The position numbers and the translations under genes were made by a program. A stretch of 64,000 nt of DNA, taken from the NCBI GenBank assembly GCA_030704615.1, contig CM060731.1, forward strand, positions 62,848,756 to 62,912,755, read 5' to 3'. Below the pieces are notes generated by a model. It was not told the DNA's origin. It made no database searches and saw nothing but the letters and a program-made list of their open reading frames with translations. Numbering within the stretch: the first letter of the stretch is position 1; each line of letters opens with the position of its first letter. The stretch comes from Takakia lepidozioides. Lineage: Eukaryota; Streptophyta; Takakiopsida; Takakiales; Takakiaceae. This document shows positions 1-11,394 of the stretch, one piece after another.

Positions 1-1023
1 AAATTCTGGATCTGCGGGAGAAGTACCCTTTTGAGACATAATTCTGCACCTACATGGAGACGAGAGTGGCTTCCAAAAGCCAAAATGTGGATGAAAGGAT
101 CCCGCAATATACCTCATGCCTCTCAAGACACTAATGTTGCCATAGAAGCATACCACGGGAACCTAAAAGCGCAATTGAAGAGCACCAAAAGCGTCCTCGG
201 TAGTAGGTGGGTGGATTGGCTCATCTCTGAAGTGACAGGTGATGTGCTAACCCATTACTGGTACATGTCACATGCAAAGGCATATGGGTTCATCCGAAGC
301 AAGCGGCAGGAGGGATTTGTTTGCACTTCAATCTTGCTTGCCAAGGACATTCCAGATGCCAATGTGCATCTGCCTCATACACCCGGAGGCATTGCAACAG
401 TTGAATGACACCGCCATTTGGCTATGACATATACTATCCACAATCCGGATTCTAAATGGGCATGTTGTGATTGTCATTGGGCCTAGAAAGGAAATATGTG
501 CGCACACCAGGTGAAGGTTCTGAAGATGCTGCACCCCCAAGTGGAGGATGGGCTGATTGCAAAGTTCTGCGGTTCCCTCATGGGCACATGTAAAGGTGGC
601 CTGAACAACTTGATGACTGGTCATGACTCCCCTTCTTCCATCCCATCCTCTTTACAAACTGGTCTGACCTCCCCTTCAATGGCTCAGAGAACATCCGCTG
701 GTCGAAGTCCACTGCCCAACCTACCTGCCCTTATCTCCACAGAATGGCAAACTATTCTTGAACTGACGGATGACAACAGATTTCTCCAGCAACACCTTCT
801 TGCCTTGGTGAGAGCTACAAAAGGAAAGATTTTGGACCTCACTGCCATGATGGAGGAGGGTCTTCAGTACCCTGCTGGGGAGCCATTTATGACTGTTGTT
901 GATGATGGGAATGGAAAGTCACTTGCGCGCTACAAAGACTTTTTGGAGAGGCATGGCTACTCGGGAAATTACCCACCCGTGCCCCAAGATTCTAGGACCA
1001 GGAAGAGGTTGTACACCGGCTGA
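1..1023 (+). pseudogene. C-terminal part of a Mutator-like (MULE) transposase with SWIM finger, two in-frame stops
   Basis: One frame reads from the window edge to the TGA at 1021-1023, interrupted by TGA at 406-408 and TAG at 484-486. The first block carries PHASQDTNVAIEAYHGNLKA and RWVDWLISEVTGDVLTHYWY, typical of the region just before the SWIM finger in MULE-type transposases. Across the TAG the SWIM ligands are still readable: C-D-C near 469-477, then C-A-H at 499-507. The tail follows with VLKMLHPQVEDGLIAKFCGSL. The same blocks, in the same order, occur on minus at 48.8-47.8 kb inside the 12.4-kb element, so the family assignment is well supported. The N-terminal catalytic part lies left of the window. 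Two stops make it a dead copy, unless an intron spans 400-490, for which I see no good splice pair. Confidence 0.8.
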
Positions 1024-2547
1024 AGGACTTCAGGTAAGCCAGCATATGGAGGTCTCATGGATCATGTCTTTCTCCTAGTTCTAAATTTCAGGTCTGTCAT
1101 TTCCATGGGGTGTATGCTGAATTAATGGGAAATGAGGCTGGTCTATGTAGGGATAATCTGAAGCAGCCCTTCCGACTGAACACGTCTTTTCAAATTTGTG
1201 TGTGCATGGAAATGGGATGGTGAACTATGAGGGGGTGGTGAAGTACTTTGGATCTTAAATATTGTGGCTAATACATGTGATCTGCAAGAGACGGTGAGGA
1301 AGACCAATGCATCTTTTCACCTGCCAACGAGGACTTGTATGTTGCTTTTCATTGAGGTTTAGGGTTCACGACACACTCTGAACCGCCTCAGCGGATTTGA
1401 AACCGAGCTCTGTGTATTGTTGCCTCGAAGAGGCGACTTTCTAGTATTGGAGACCATCATAACAATAGCATCAGATACAGGGCTCATTCTCTTTCGGTTT
1501 GTAGCCTCATAAAACTCTTACATGTGAGTTGGGATGTAGTTCAACTTGCTGGGAGTTTGGATCTTTGGTTTGGGTCACTGTAGTTCAGTAGGTATTTCGA
1601 ATCGGGAGACCTTCTTCAAATGCATGGGCTCGAACTCAGTTTCTCCATCATGAGGCAAGCATTTGCAAATGAAGATGGCATTCCAAATTTACACATTTAC
1701 ATGCATTTTTGTAGTTGAATACCTACTTTGAGTTGTTGGCCATGTACAACTGTTTCATTTGAAGTTGGTATTGTTTCCTTAGCAAAGGACTAGCATTTAG
1801 GGTTCAAAGACATTTTCCAATGCTCTTTGGCGTCCAATACATAAGGTATTGAAGAACGATCACCCATACTTGTCTTCCACATGAAAGGGAGCATGCACAA
1901 ACGACACGAATACAATGCCCATGGAATGTTGTTATTTATATGATTGCAGAGCATAGGTGCAAGGACAAAGCTGCCAGTCATGTTACAGGGAACAACGTAG
2001 ACACAAATTCGTTCGGACCCCAAAATGTCAAGACTAAGCTTTCTGTCCATCATAAAATGCAGCTATGTTGCCCCCACTCCAGTGGGTTCAGATAGCAATA
2101 AATATAATGCCCCTCCAACCACGTTTGTGAACAAAACATCCCACCGAGAATCTGACTGTGGCAATGCTAATTCAAAACGACGCATCCCTCAAAAGCACCC
2201 GCCACTTTTTCCCGCCCTACTGTCATGTGGGTAGAGGCTGCCAATCAGAGACATTGCCTCCACTTCATGCATGTGGACCAATGCGCATCTCCGCGGATGG
2301 TGGAATCAGTATCTCTTTGCTCTTCAAGATGCATGTGCCCATCCGAAATCGTGCAGCACATGACTTACCCCCTCCAAAAGTCATGTTCTCCAGCCTCACC
2401 GAACACATACTCTCCCCACACGACACTGCCATTCAGCACTCCCAAACTCGTTGAATTTCCTCAGATCCCCTATTGCCTCGTCGCACTCTCCCTCATCCAT
2501 TTGCCTGGCCTTGCTGCCTCTTTCACTTCCGCCTCTCGCACTTAGCA
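1024..2547. other. Non-coding stretch, no gene seen
   Basis: Only short overlapping ORFs without recognisable domains occur here. It could be the decayed middle of the element whose transposase tail ends at 1023. Confidence 0.4.
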
Positions 2548-2844
2548 ATGTCAGACGCTCAAGAAGGAGTAGGCAGCTCCTGGCTGCAAGAGGAAGCTTT
2601 TGTTGATGTCGACACTCACAAGGAGTTGGTAGGAGATATTACTGGCATCGTGGGGACTCGCAACTCTGGATTGGAAGCGTTGGTGGATTGGTCAAAACCC
2701 ACAGTAGGGGATATCATTCTTACAACACATGTATCTGCATGTAGAGTGGGCTGGTCTGGCTTTTACAATGACACCAACAGTGCAGCTGCAAAACAGCCAA
2801 ACACCGTTGTACTCGATCAGGTCAAGATTCTTGTGTGCTCCTAA
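2548..2844 (+). CDS. Unrecognised small ORF (possible exon)
   Basis: ATG at 2548 opens a 98-codon frame starting MSDAQEGVGSSWLQEEAFVD, acidic at first and then mixed, ending at TAA 2842-2844. The +1 frame continues with protein-like composition to about 3100 (containing GLDPSKENECFHILTLFQWV). A frameshift, or an intron near 2820, may therefore join two pieces. The DNA around 3023 (gaccagggctggt) recurs near 7602 in front of another unrecognised reading frame, so both may be decayed copies of one gene. I recognise no domain. Confidence 0.3.
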   Translation: MSDAQEGVGSSWLQEEAFVDVDTHKELVGDITGIVGTRNSGLEALVDWSKPTVGDIILTTHVSACRVGWSGFYNDTNSAAAKQPNTVVLDQVKILVCS

Positions 2845-3229
2845 TGAAGAGTGGGGGCCACATGCTTTGGGCCTGGACCCTTCGAAGGAGAATGAGTGTT
2901 TTCATATTCTTACCTTGTTTCAATGGGTGGATGAAGGCTGGGACTGCATTAAACCGCTGGATGAACTTCCTTCCCCCATCATGCGCAAGCTTCAGAAGGG
3001 TTGCAGACCTGAAAGACCTTGGACCAGGGCTGGTGACATTTGCCTAACTATTGAGGATGGAATGATGCATGTCATGTTTGCTTCCTTCATGCATTTGCGG
3101 AAGAACTCATCCTCGGTGTTTTTGCGTGTTTTGCCGCATTGGGGGAGCAAACACTTCCACCACTCAGTCTTTTTCTTTCGGTGGGATATGCGAGTGTGTG
3201 TTTGGAAAGAGAGAATGATTAGGCAAGAG

Positions 3230-3900
3230 GTTCAAGCAGATTCATGCATGTGTGAAGGACTTTCTAGAGGAATGAAGGAAAGCCTGAACAATGTCGAACA
3301 TAGTCTCTCCCTGCAGCTCTGTCACCAACTTTCAAGAGGTTTAAGAAACTGCGATCCAGGCTAAGTCTAAAACCCTGGCCATGTGGGGGTCTGATTGCTG
3401 GGCAGGTCACCCTCAGCAGGTTGATGCGTGTGTGAAGGACTTTCTACAGGAATGAAGCAAAGTTCTCCTCAACCATTTTTTGTATACCAACATAAGTCCC
3501 ACTACTGGACTGAACCCCTCACGAAGGTAGGTCTATCGCCTCTTCTTCTGCCCAAGAATGGATGCGGGGTCTATGGCCACAACGCTGTGGCAAAGAACGT
3601 GTCATGAGTACTCAAGACCATGTCGAACATAGCTGCTCCCTGCACCTCTGTTCACCAACTTTCAAGAGGTTTAAGAAACTGCGATCCTTCCTGAGTCTAA
3701 AACCCTGGCCATGTGCGGGTATGATTACTGGGCAGGTCACCCTCAGCAGGTTGATGCATGTGTAAAGGACTTTCTAGAGGAACGAAGCAAAGGTTCAACA
3801 ATCTCCTGAACCAATTTTGTATACCAACATAAGTCCCACTACTGGACTGAACCCCGCACGAAGGTAGGTCTATCGCCTCTTCTTCTGCCCTTCGAATGGA
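3230..3900 (+). repeat. Tandem LINE 3'-tail repeats
   Basis: Two and a half copies of a unit of roughly 330 bp lie head to tail. Landmarks repeat in order: an ACCCTGGCCATGTG block (3371, 3703), CAGCAGGTTGATGC (3413, 3745), AAGGACTTTCTA and AAGTCCCACTACTGGACTGA (3493, 3832). The segment reading QQ(V/I)DACVKDFL matches the end of the LINE ORF at 27365-26822. The array is therefore made of the LINE's last coding and 3' terminal sequence, with no upstream reverse transcriptase. Confidence 0.7.
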
Positions 3901-4574
3901 TGCGAGAATGGATGGAGCAGCCCAAATTTCCAAGAGGGGGGGTGGAAAATGATGTGGTGTTTGTGTGGGTGTGAAGCAGTGGGAGCTGTGGGGGCAGCGA
4001 TATAGCATTGGGAGGGGATCATGGGCTTGCCCCAGGCAAGAGGGCCATGCAACCAATTTAGCTACCACATGACCACTGGTTGAAACAGGTAGTTAGTAGA
4101 AAGAGAGAGTGAGAAGGAGAGTATAGATACATGAGCTAGAGGTGTTGTGGAACCTGGGTGGGTGGTTGAATGTGTGGGCAGCAGCATCCAAGGATGCTGT
4201 AAGCTACAGGGAGAGGGGCTGTAGTACCAGTAGTTAGTGGCGTAGAAGCTAGGGAACAGGGAGGGCAGACTGCAGATTGAAGATGAGCAAGAGGGTCCTC
4301 TATATGAGAGGGTAGTATGGGTTTATGGGTGTCAAAGAAGACCTCAATGTACTGGGTAACATAGCAGCTCTGAGGCATGCATGTAGTACAGACAGTAGGG
4401 TGTGTTAAGCTGGTGTAAGGCAAGAGGTAGGGAGTGTGGAGGGGGGGAATTACCATGAATTTGGTATGTGTGTTGATGCAGGTGCTAATATAGGGTAGAT
4501 CTGGTGGTGTTAACAGTGGTGGGACAACATACAGTCTCACATCATCTAGCGTAGTCTGGGCGGTCCGTTGAAAG
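3901..4574. other. Spacer between LINE-tail blocks, no gene
   Basis: Purine-rich, low-complexity sequence. The long minus-strand ORF through it is Pro/Thr/His-rich with no domain, and I treat it as chance. Confidence 0.4.
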
Positions 4575-4890
4575 GGGGCTGGGCAAAACTTGGTCAGCTG
4601 CAGGTCTCCCCCAGTAGGTTGATGCATGTATGAAGGACTTTCTAGAGGAATGAGAAAGCTGCAACAATCTCCTGAACCAATTTTGTTTACCAACATAAGT
4701 CCCACAACTGGACTAAACCCCGCACGAAGGTAGGTCTATCGCCTCTTCTTTTGCCCAAGAATGGATGCGGAGGCCGAGCCTTAAGCCCTGGCCATGTTGG
4801 GGTCTCATTGTTGGGTGGGTCACACTCAGCAGATTCATGCATGTGTAAAGGACTTTCTAGAGGAATGAAGGAAAGCCTGAACCAAGAGTC
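4575..4890 (+). repeat. Further LINE 3'-tail fragments
   Basis: Same landmarks as at 3230-3900: GTAGGTTGATGCATG with AAGGACTTTCTAGAGG, AAGTCCCACAACTGGACT, GCCCAAGAATGGATGCGG, then a second start of the unit at 4785-4870. These are truncated copies with no coding capacity. Confidence 0.65.
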
Positions 4891-5062
4891 TTCAACTCAT
4901 ACCAACTCTGAGAGAAGTAATTGTTACGACATGCATGTACTATATGTCTGAAGCCGACTTTCATGTACAAACCCCGAAATAGGGAGGCACAAAACGAGAG
5001 TCTGGTGCAATGAATTCTGCCAGTACCAGGTCGTCAATGAAAATAGGACAGTCTTACAATCA

Positions 5063-5555
5063 CTAACCATTCAGTCCTGCATAGCTGCGGACCTCATCCT
5101 CCAAAAACCCCTTAGAGGGGTCTACAACTATTATGCCATTCTTACTTTCTGGGATGAGTTCCAGAAACTCTTGTACCCATCCCTCTCCCATATCTACATG
5201 GTACCCCCAATCCACAACACCCTCTCCTTCATAGCGGCTGCTTGTGTGGTGCCAGGTCTTCAACACAAGCCTGTCCACGAAACCTAACAGCACATGGCAC
5301 AAACCCACAGCTCCTTGCTCATCTTCATCCATTGTGTAGAAACACTTCAGATCGCCCATGTGGACTGTCATTGTCCTGACTCCTCCCTGGATTTTGTAAA
5401 CCCACACTTTGTCCTGCCCCCTCTTCCGTTTGCAACTTTTCAAGAAGGCGCAAGATGACCTCATGGGGAAAATGGGCTGGCAATTCTTCAAATCCTGCAT
5501 AAATCTTGCAGAGCCTGAAAGCTACACCCGCCCCAAATCCCATTGCAACCCTCAA
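5063..5555 (-). pseudogene. Unrecognised reading frame with a probable frameshift
   Basis: Two overlapping minus-strand frames look like one protein. The upstream part (5555 to about 5420) contains KIYAGFEELPAHFPHEVILR. The downstream part (about 5410-5063) contains VYKIQGGVRTMTVHMGDLKC and ends with DEVRSYAGLNG and a stop. Joining them needs a one-step frame change near 5410. Composition is protein-like, without low complexity, but I recognise no family. It lies inside the region of the decayed first MULE, so a passenger gene or a captured host fragment are both possible. Confidence 0.35.
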
Positions 5556-5879
5556 CTTGATAGAGTAGTCTCCTCGGAATATGTAAATATTATAGTGTGT
5601 GGAGAAGATGACTCCAAAGAGCTATGACTTTCTTAGAAGAACACCAGGAAAACAATGTATACAGGAGACGACTTGGGTAACCCTAAGATAACAACAGAAC
5701 TTCCTGACACTCCCTCTCAAAAGAGATGATGTGAAGAAAAACAACGATGAATCACATGAAACACAGAATGACCCTGTGCTTATATTCTATTTTTCAACCT
5801 GCTCTTCCACAAGGTCTCGGTGGGACAAACGTGAACTCCCCACCTGCAGAAAAAACACATATGTATATCCCATCGAGGG

Positions 5880-6965
5880 TTGCACTGTGTAACGGCTGCA
5901 CCGTTACACATGGCATTTACATCCGTTTGTCATCCACCCGTTCTGTGTAGTCATCCCCCTGTCGGATTTATCAACTTCACTTCTTCTCCTCTTATTCAAT
6001 TGAGGTTAAGTAAAGTCTTTGTCCCTAGAGAATGAACCTAGCTTTATAAAATGTTGTTATGTACACATACACAATGAATACATCGTTCCTCTTGTGCTCA
6101 ACATTCTAGAAGCGCTAATGTGAATGCTCGTCACAGTTCGAAGAAAACAACCAACTTGAAGATGCACGCAGCTTGTCTTGCTCTTGTGCAATTCATGTGT
6201 AACAACATGTCAGATTTGCAGCATGACGCTACCATTCCATCAGTAACCCATACGGAATGAATTTGCAACATTGTACATGGCCCAATATGAATGCAAGTGG
6301 CAGTATGAACAGGAACCCTAAAATACCAGATGCATTGAGGTTTTGTGAGCATAACCTGTTGTAATGTTACTCAATTCACATTTGTAGTCTCTTATTTTGC
6401 ATGTGAGAGGGAGTGGCGAAGACTTCGACAATCTTAGTCTGCATGGGGTTGGGTTGGCTTGTGTGTCACGGAATAGAATGTCCATGCCAGGTTACAATTT
6501 ACATATTTTACCAGCAACAGGACCTGGTGCAAAATTGAAGCATAACAAATCACCATTGAGAACATAACTGTGAGAACCATGGTTCAGAAAAATGGTACAG
6601 ACCGTGGATATAATCGTGTGACACTGTGACCACATGTCTGGAGGCATAAGTCCTGAATTTTGTGAAAGAAAGACTCCAATGAAGGTACATACGGGAACAA
6701 CTGTTTTCTCGAATACCCCATTTGGATCGCCGATGTGCATCCCATGGAACGATGAAGTCTGTAACGTCTGCACGGTTACACATGAAGTTTCATCCATTCT
6801 TCTATCAGTTGTCTTTTCATCTGCCAACCATCATCCGACACTATCATCCTCAACCCTCATGTTATGCCACTGTTCATCCCATCGATGGATGAAATATGTG
6901 TGCATGCACGGTTACACATGATTGTCCATCCATTCTTTTCTCAGTTGTCTTTTCATCCGCATATC
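5880..6965. repeat. Three dispersed copies of a short repeat (CGGTTACACATG)
   Basis: Related segments sit at 5886-5945, 6759-6830 and 6895-6965. Each has a TGCACGGTTACACATG-like core followed by a TTCATCC-rich tail. The second and third share TCAGTTGTCTTTTCATC. The first copy contains a perfect 9-bp inverted repeat, GTGTAACGG...CCGTTACAC (5887-5909). They may be ends of small non-autonomous elements, but I could not pair them into one element. The rest of 5556-7054 shows no gene. Confidence 0.45.
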
Positions 6966-7901
6966 ATCATTCGTTTGTCTCCTCCTCAAACCTCATGTTG
7001 TTTTGGCGCGTAAGAGGAAGGTGTGCTTGACTGTACCTGTGGAGGCTGTTTCAGTTGGACAGTATTATGGCTAATGGCATTGGTATGTCCACAGAACCGT
7101 CGCAGATCATTGTGTACTCTGCTCAGTTGCAAGTTCATCTTCTTACGGTCCCTGTTGTGATGATGCAGTGTCTGTTTACACGAGTATTGTGGAGAAAATG
7201 TGTCATATGGAGCTTGGTTGCTTGGCCTTCATGTGGAGCGGCAATCGACGAGGTTGATCTTTGTTGCGAAACGGAATCCAGTTGTTGCCGCCGGTGAGAA
7301 TCGGAATTGAATGCATTTCATGAACTGAATGTCTGTGATGTTTGAGAAAGTGAGGTTGCATTTTCCTCCTCTTCTTTTCTTAAGGCTGCATAGGTTATAG
7401 CCTTCGCGCCATCCGATAATATTCCGACTCTTGCACTTGGAACAACTGCTTATGTGACCATCTGCCTCAAAGCCCCAAAAAACAGTGAAACATGGGAAGT
7501 GGCATATGTTTAGTTTCTTCAGTTCTGAAAATCAGTAATGTATATCTTCATTGTTTTTGAAGGAGGCAGTATACAGTGGAGGTGAACCTCACTCGTTCGA
7601 GACCAGGGCTGGTTAAGTGTCCTCATGAAGATTTTGCTTTCGGAATGTTGATGAATGCTTTCCCAATCAGTCTGGGGCGAGGGTGGCAGTGTATCAGGGT
7701 TGGCGGTTTCGCAGCTCTAGTCGTTGGTGACCTGGCAGACCGCATTTTGAACTGGCATATGTTCAATTGCAGGTTAAGTCGCAACTGAAAAAGCACACTC
7801 GCACTTAAGTTTGGGCAAAGGCAGACACATTTCAGGGCGTTTGTTTTTGGTACCGGGGTTTCCAACTTCCTTTGGGCTGCTTTTCATTACGAACTCAGGT
7901 C

Positions 7902-8168
7902 ATGGCATACTATTTAGGTACGAATGGCAGTCTTATTGAAGTTGCCATTGAAGATCCCCGCGATATCTCGGATGTACTGCAACCGCGATTGGCAGGGACA
8001 CGCACTGTCATTGCAAACATTTTGTTTGGTTCTAGCATGGAGAAATTAGTGTGTCTAGAAGGAATAGTGTTGTTGTACAAGCCGAATGCCCCAAAGTCAT
8101 ATGCTATGCAATATGTTACTATGGGGGTTCCTTTGTGTATTTGGGATGTGATTGCATGTGCTGCATAG
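7902..8168 (+). CDS. Unrecognised ORF, possible exon
   Basis: ATG at 7902 opens an 88-codon frame containing NGSLIEVAIEDPRDISDVLQ and LEGIVLLYKPNAPKSYAMQY, stop TAG at 8166-8168. Composition is balanced and protein-like. It is directly upstream of, and offset in frame from, the next unrecognised ORF at 8196, so the two may be exons or frameshifted parts of one gene. No domain recognised. Confidence 0.3.
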   Translation: MAYYLGTNGSLIEVAIEDPRDISDVLQPRLAGTRTVIANILFGSSMEKLVCLEGIVLLYKPNAPKSYAMQYVTMGVPLCIWDVIACAA

Positions 8169-8195
8169 GCAAAAGGATTTCATGTGGACACAACC

Positions 8196-8597
8196 ATGAA
8201 GGCTCGGATTTCTGGGGACTTGTGGTTGGAGGTGAACCTGCGGAGTCCTCAGAAGATCTTCAGCATTGTGGAGGCAGACGAGACCGGGTTCATATCCAAG
8301 GTCCCCATTGTGGACCTGAAGAAGACCCTCGCTGGTATAAAAACTAACGTGATGGTGAAGGGTAGCTTTACAGTGCGACTAAAGAAGCAGTATAGGGTTG
8401 AGAGAGGAGAGCATAGTGTTAGTTGGTCGTTGGGGCTCACTCCCACTACTGCTTTTTTGATTGACAAAACCGACATCGATGAGACTTCTGCCATGGATGA
8501 GCTGGTGCAGGACTTGGGTGCTCTTAGAGTCAGTCCAGCCCTCTCAGCTTTGCTTGTAGGTGGGGCAGGATCATCCACGCGAAAATCTGAGAAGTAA
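8196..8597 (+). CDS. Unrecognised ORF, 133 aa
   Basis: ATG at 8196 (MKARISGDLWLEVNLRS) is the first in-frame ATG after the TAG at 8166-8168, and the frame ends at TAA 8595-8597. The protein alternates hydrophobic and charged residues (FSIVEADETGFISKVPIVDL) and ends Ser/Gly-rich. It has no low complexity, signal peptide or membrane segment. Open length and composition suggest real coding origin, but I know no family. It lies between the transposase tail (1-1023) and the zinc finger-Ulp1 gene of the first MULE. It may be a third gene of that element or captured host sequence. Confidence 0.35.
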   Translation: MKARISGDLWLEVNLRSPQKIFSIVEADETGFISKVPIVDLKKTLAGIKTNVMVKGSFTVRLKKQYRVERGEHSVSWSLGLTPTTAFLIDKTDIDETSAMDELVQDLGALRVSPALSALLVGGAGSSTRKSEK

Positions 8598-10462
8598 TTG
8601 ATAATGCTTCATAGAAGACACGGTCGACGGCTTAAGGTAGGGATCCAATTGAGTGCATGTGTTTGCTCTTTCAAAAACTGAGGCTGGAGTTTGTGGGGCA
8701 ATTCATAAGTATTGCTGAACTAGAGGAACTGCTTGGTCGTTCAGTACTGCCTCATTTGCACCAGAAGTGCATAAGGGGTTGCATACAAATGTGCATGTTC
8801 CATGCTGAAGATTTGAACAAATGCTGCTGAAGCAAGCATGGTGTGGTCTGATTGCATGTGTTTGTCCCCCAGCTTTAAGAGGGCTATGGGTGAAGTGAAA
8901 TTCAATTATGAAGGGTACCTAACAGTTGGTAAAGGCACCCTTCAAACCACAGTCATCCATATGTTCACACAGAACTTGCTGAGATTTAATTAAATGCATA
9001 TGAAACCAATAGGCATTTATGCATAATATTGTTTGCTTTCGTAATCTTCCTTACCTGGGGTGATACCTTCAAGATTACATTCAATTGGCCTAAAGCAATT
9101 AGCAGAAGGGAAGGGACGTTTCTTATGTGTCACTTACCCTTCTACATACAGGTCACATGGGAAGTATGTAAATTCAGAAGGAATGATTTTGCAGCTCCCA
9201 TGATGCTGGCAAGGCAGGCTTGCATTTGTGCACCCTGAAATCAGAACACATCAGTGGATGAAGTAGAAGAAGTGTATATTCCTTGGGAGATAGGGATGGG
9301 TACAAATTGGGGCCGAAGTATGAAAGGACATTTGAACAGTTATTTTATTTTTGGTTGATAGGCACCATTGTTGTAGAGAAGTGCACAGGCTTCGGTGAAG
9401 ATGGAGGAGAGCAGGTATACGAGGAGGGGAAACATCAGCATATTCAATCCTTTCATGTGTTTGAATGAAAGACAACGGCAAACTGAGATGGGGGATGGAG
9501 AGGCCCATGTGTTCAAACATTGTGCCATAGACATGGAAATGTATGGACCACAACATCCCGAATTTCGTATGTTGGTGCAATCACGGTTGGTGCGCATTAT
9601 AGACAACCATCATGCCGATGTCAGGTGCCCTCTGTGTATGTATCACTATGGAAATCCGAATGGCACGCATAGAGAACCTACACTTCGTTGATTCACCATT
9701 GTGCAACACACTGGACCTCATGGCGTGTAGAGCACAGGTGCTTGGCACGAATTATATTCAATATCATTGCTGAGAGACCAATTGCCACACTGGCACTAGC
9801 ACAATAACATTCATGTGATTGCGAGAAAGACTGATTGCACTGGGGTGTGCATTGTGCCCATTTACAATTGTTGCATGGAATGGTATGTGCGGGGTGTTAC
9901 CAATTTCCTTTACATGCAATTCCTGGCTTGCTTGTATATGCAATGTAGGCATGTGTTGCATGCATGGAGCTACATTGAAATACCCCAGTTACCAGTGCTT
10001 GTCAACATATACTTGTTGAAACAGTCCTAGTCTTCAGTATTGGGCATTATGTCACTGCACAATACATGTAAGCAAGGAAACGGAATAGTAATGTGGCACT
10101 GTGAAGTGAGTGTGAGCAGATTGTGGGGCAACGGGGATCCCATTGGCTGCCATCATGTTGAACAGCATGCCCTTGAATCGAAAACATTAGAGAGAAGGAA
10201 GAGACATCCCGAAATAGCATACCCCAATGTAGAGAAGGGGTGACTGGGGGTAGGAAAGAGGGACTGAAGCGAACTTGCAAACAAAGCAGAGAAAAAACGT
10301 GCACTGACGGTCGAATGTGCAGCCTGTAAGAAGAATAAGACACAGTTGTGGGAAGCAAAGGACCACAAAAATCAACGCAGAAAGGTAGACAATTAATAAT
10401 TAATACTTTATGTAGCCAATTGTATCCAATGTCACAACGCTTTGCCGACTTTCCTGGCTCGT
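8598..10462. other. Mostly non-coding, one small ORF
   Basis: No recognisable gene. A + frame at 9401-9691 (97 codons, containing HCAIDMEMYGPQHPEFRMLV and a CPLC motif near its end) is the only piece with protein-like composition, and I cannot assign it. Confidence 0.3.
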
Positions 10463-10822
10463 TTACAACGTCTGCGTGTGAGGGGAGCTGGAGTGGTGGC
10501 CACAGGGAGGACAGGGCTGCTGCAATCTCCAACTTTGCGTGGGGGTTTGGGCACTGCATATGGTCAATACCTGGCCTACCTCCTTTAGCCCTGGGTACAC
10601 GGCCTTGGTACAAGAATAACCCTGAGTTTTTAAAGAAACTCCCTTCTTGAATAAGTCCTCTATTTGCAGTCTTGCCCTGTGCTCCTCCACATGCACCTGA
10701 CCTGCGGGCAATCGAAACAATTGCTGGAGGTATAAGAGAGGTACAAGAGTACTTACTAATTCAACTCCCTTCACCGTTGTTGTTCCTGTCCTTGGCTCAA
10801 AGTTCTGCAAGAATTGGTCCAT
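10463..10822 (-). CDS. Unrecognised minus-strand ORF
   Basis: A 119-codon frame with GVELVSTLVPLLYLQQLFRL and a Lys/Glu-containing middle. No domain recognised. Its 5' end abuts the PPR fragment on the other strand, so it may be chance. Confidence 0.2.
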   Translation of the reverse strand: MDQFLQNFEPRTGTTTVKGVELVSTLVPLLYLQQLFRLPAGQVHVEEHRARLQIEDLFKKGVSLKTQGYSCTKAVYPGLKEVGQVLTICSAQTPTQSWRLQQPCPPCGHHSSSPHTQTL

Positions 10823-11036
10823 GGCGACATCTTCGGAGTTGGAATTGTACCAGATGTCATTCTGAACAATACCCTGGTGAACATGTTTGCAAAATGTGGG
10901 TGCATCTAGGATGCAAAGGGAGTGTGTTTGACACTATGGCTGAACGAGATGTGGTGTCGTGGAGTGCGATGCTTGCAGGGTATGCAAGACAAGGACGTGG
11001 GATGGAGGCTTTGGAGAGCTATGAGCAATGATGGGG
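10808..11036 (+). pseudogene. PPR-repeat fragment, frameshifted
   Basis: Read in two frames, this gives VPDVILNNTLVNMFAKCGCI, then an in-frame TAG, then, after a shift, DVVSWSAMLAGYARQGRGME. These are consecutive motifs of a plant PLS-class pentatricopeptide protein (organelle RNA editing or processing). The piece is close to the fragment at 38.33-38.60 kb, which has PDVILNNALVDMYAKCGCIK. A stop and a frameshift make it non-functional. It sits just beyond the 3' end of the first zinc finger-Ulp1 gene, where that gene's catalytic-Cys exon would be expected. Confidence 0.75.
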
Positions 11037-11394
11037 GGGAAGCACATCATGTTTGTGTGCATTTGCAATGCTTGTGCAAGCCTGGCCGCCAGCCTGGATC
11101 TGATGTGAGCTGCAAAGAAAGAAGAACAAAGAATGCAAAAGCAAGCAATGATCATTGTTAGAAATTCATACAATTTTCGTAAGGATATTCATGTTCATTC
11201 TACCTGATACATGGATTCAGCACATTGCGCGAGCACATGAACGTCCATAACTAAAATAGGCAGCAAATGATCATGTAAACCACGAGCATCTGCCTCTTAC
11301 CGGGCCTGCACCACCAGGTTGTGGATTCAAGTACGTTTGCACTAAGTACAACTCAATGTAATGAGCTACAAACAGACCACACTGCCATGTGTTG

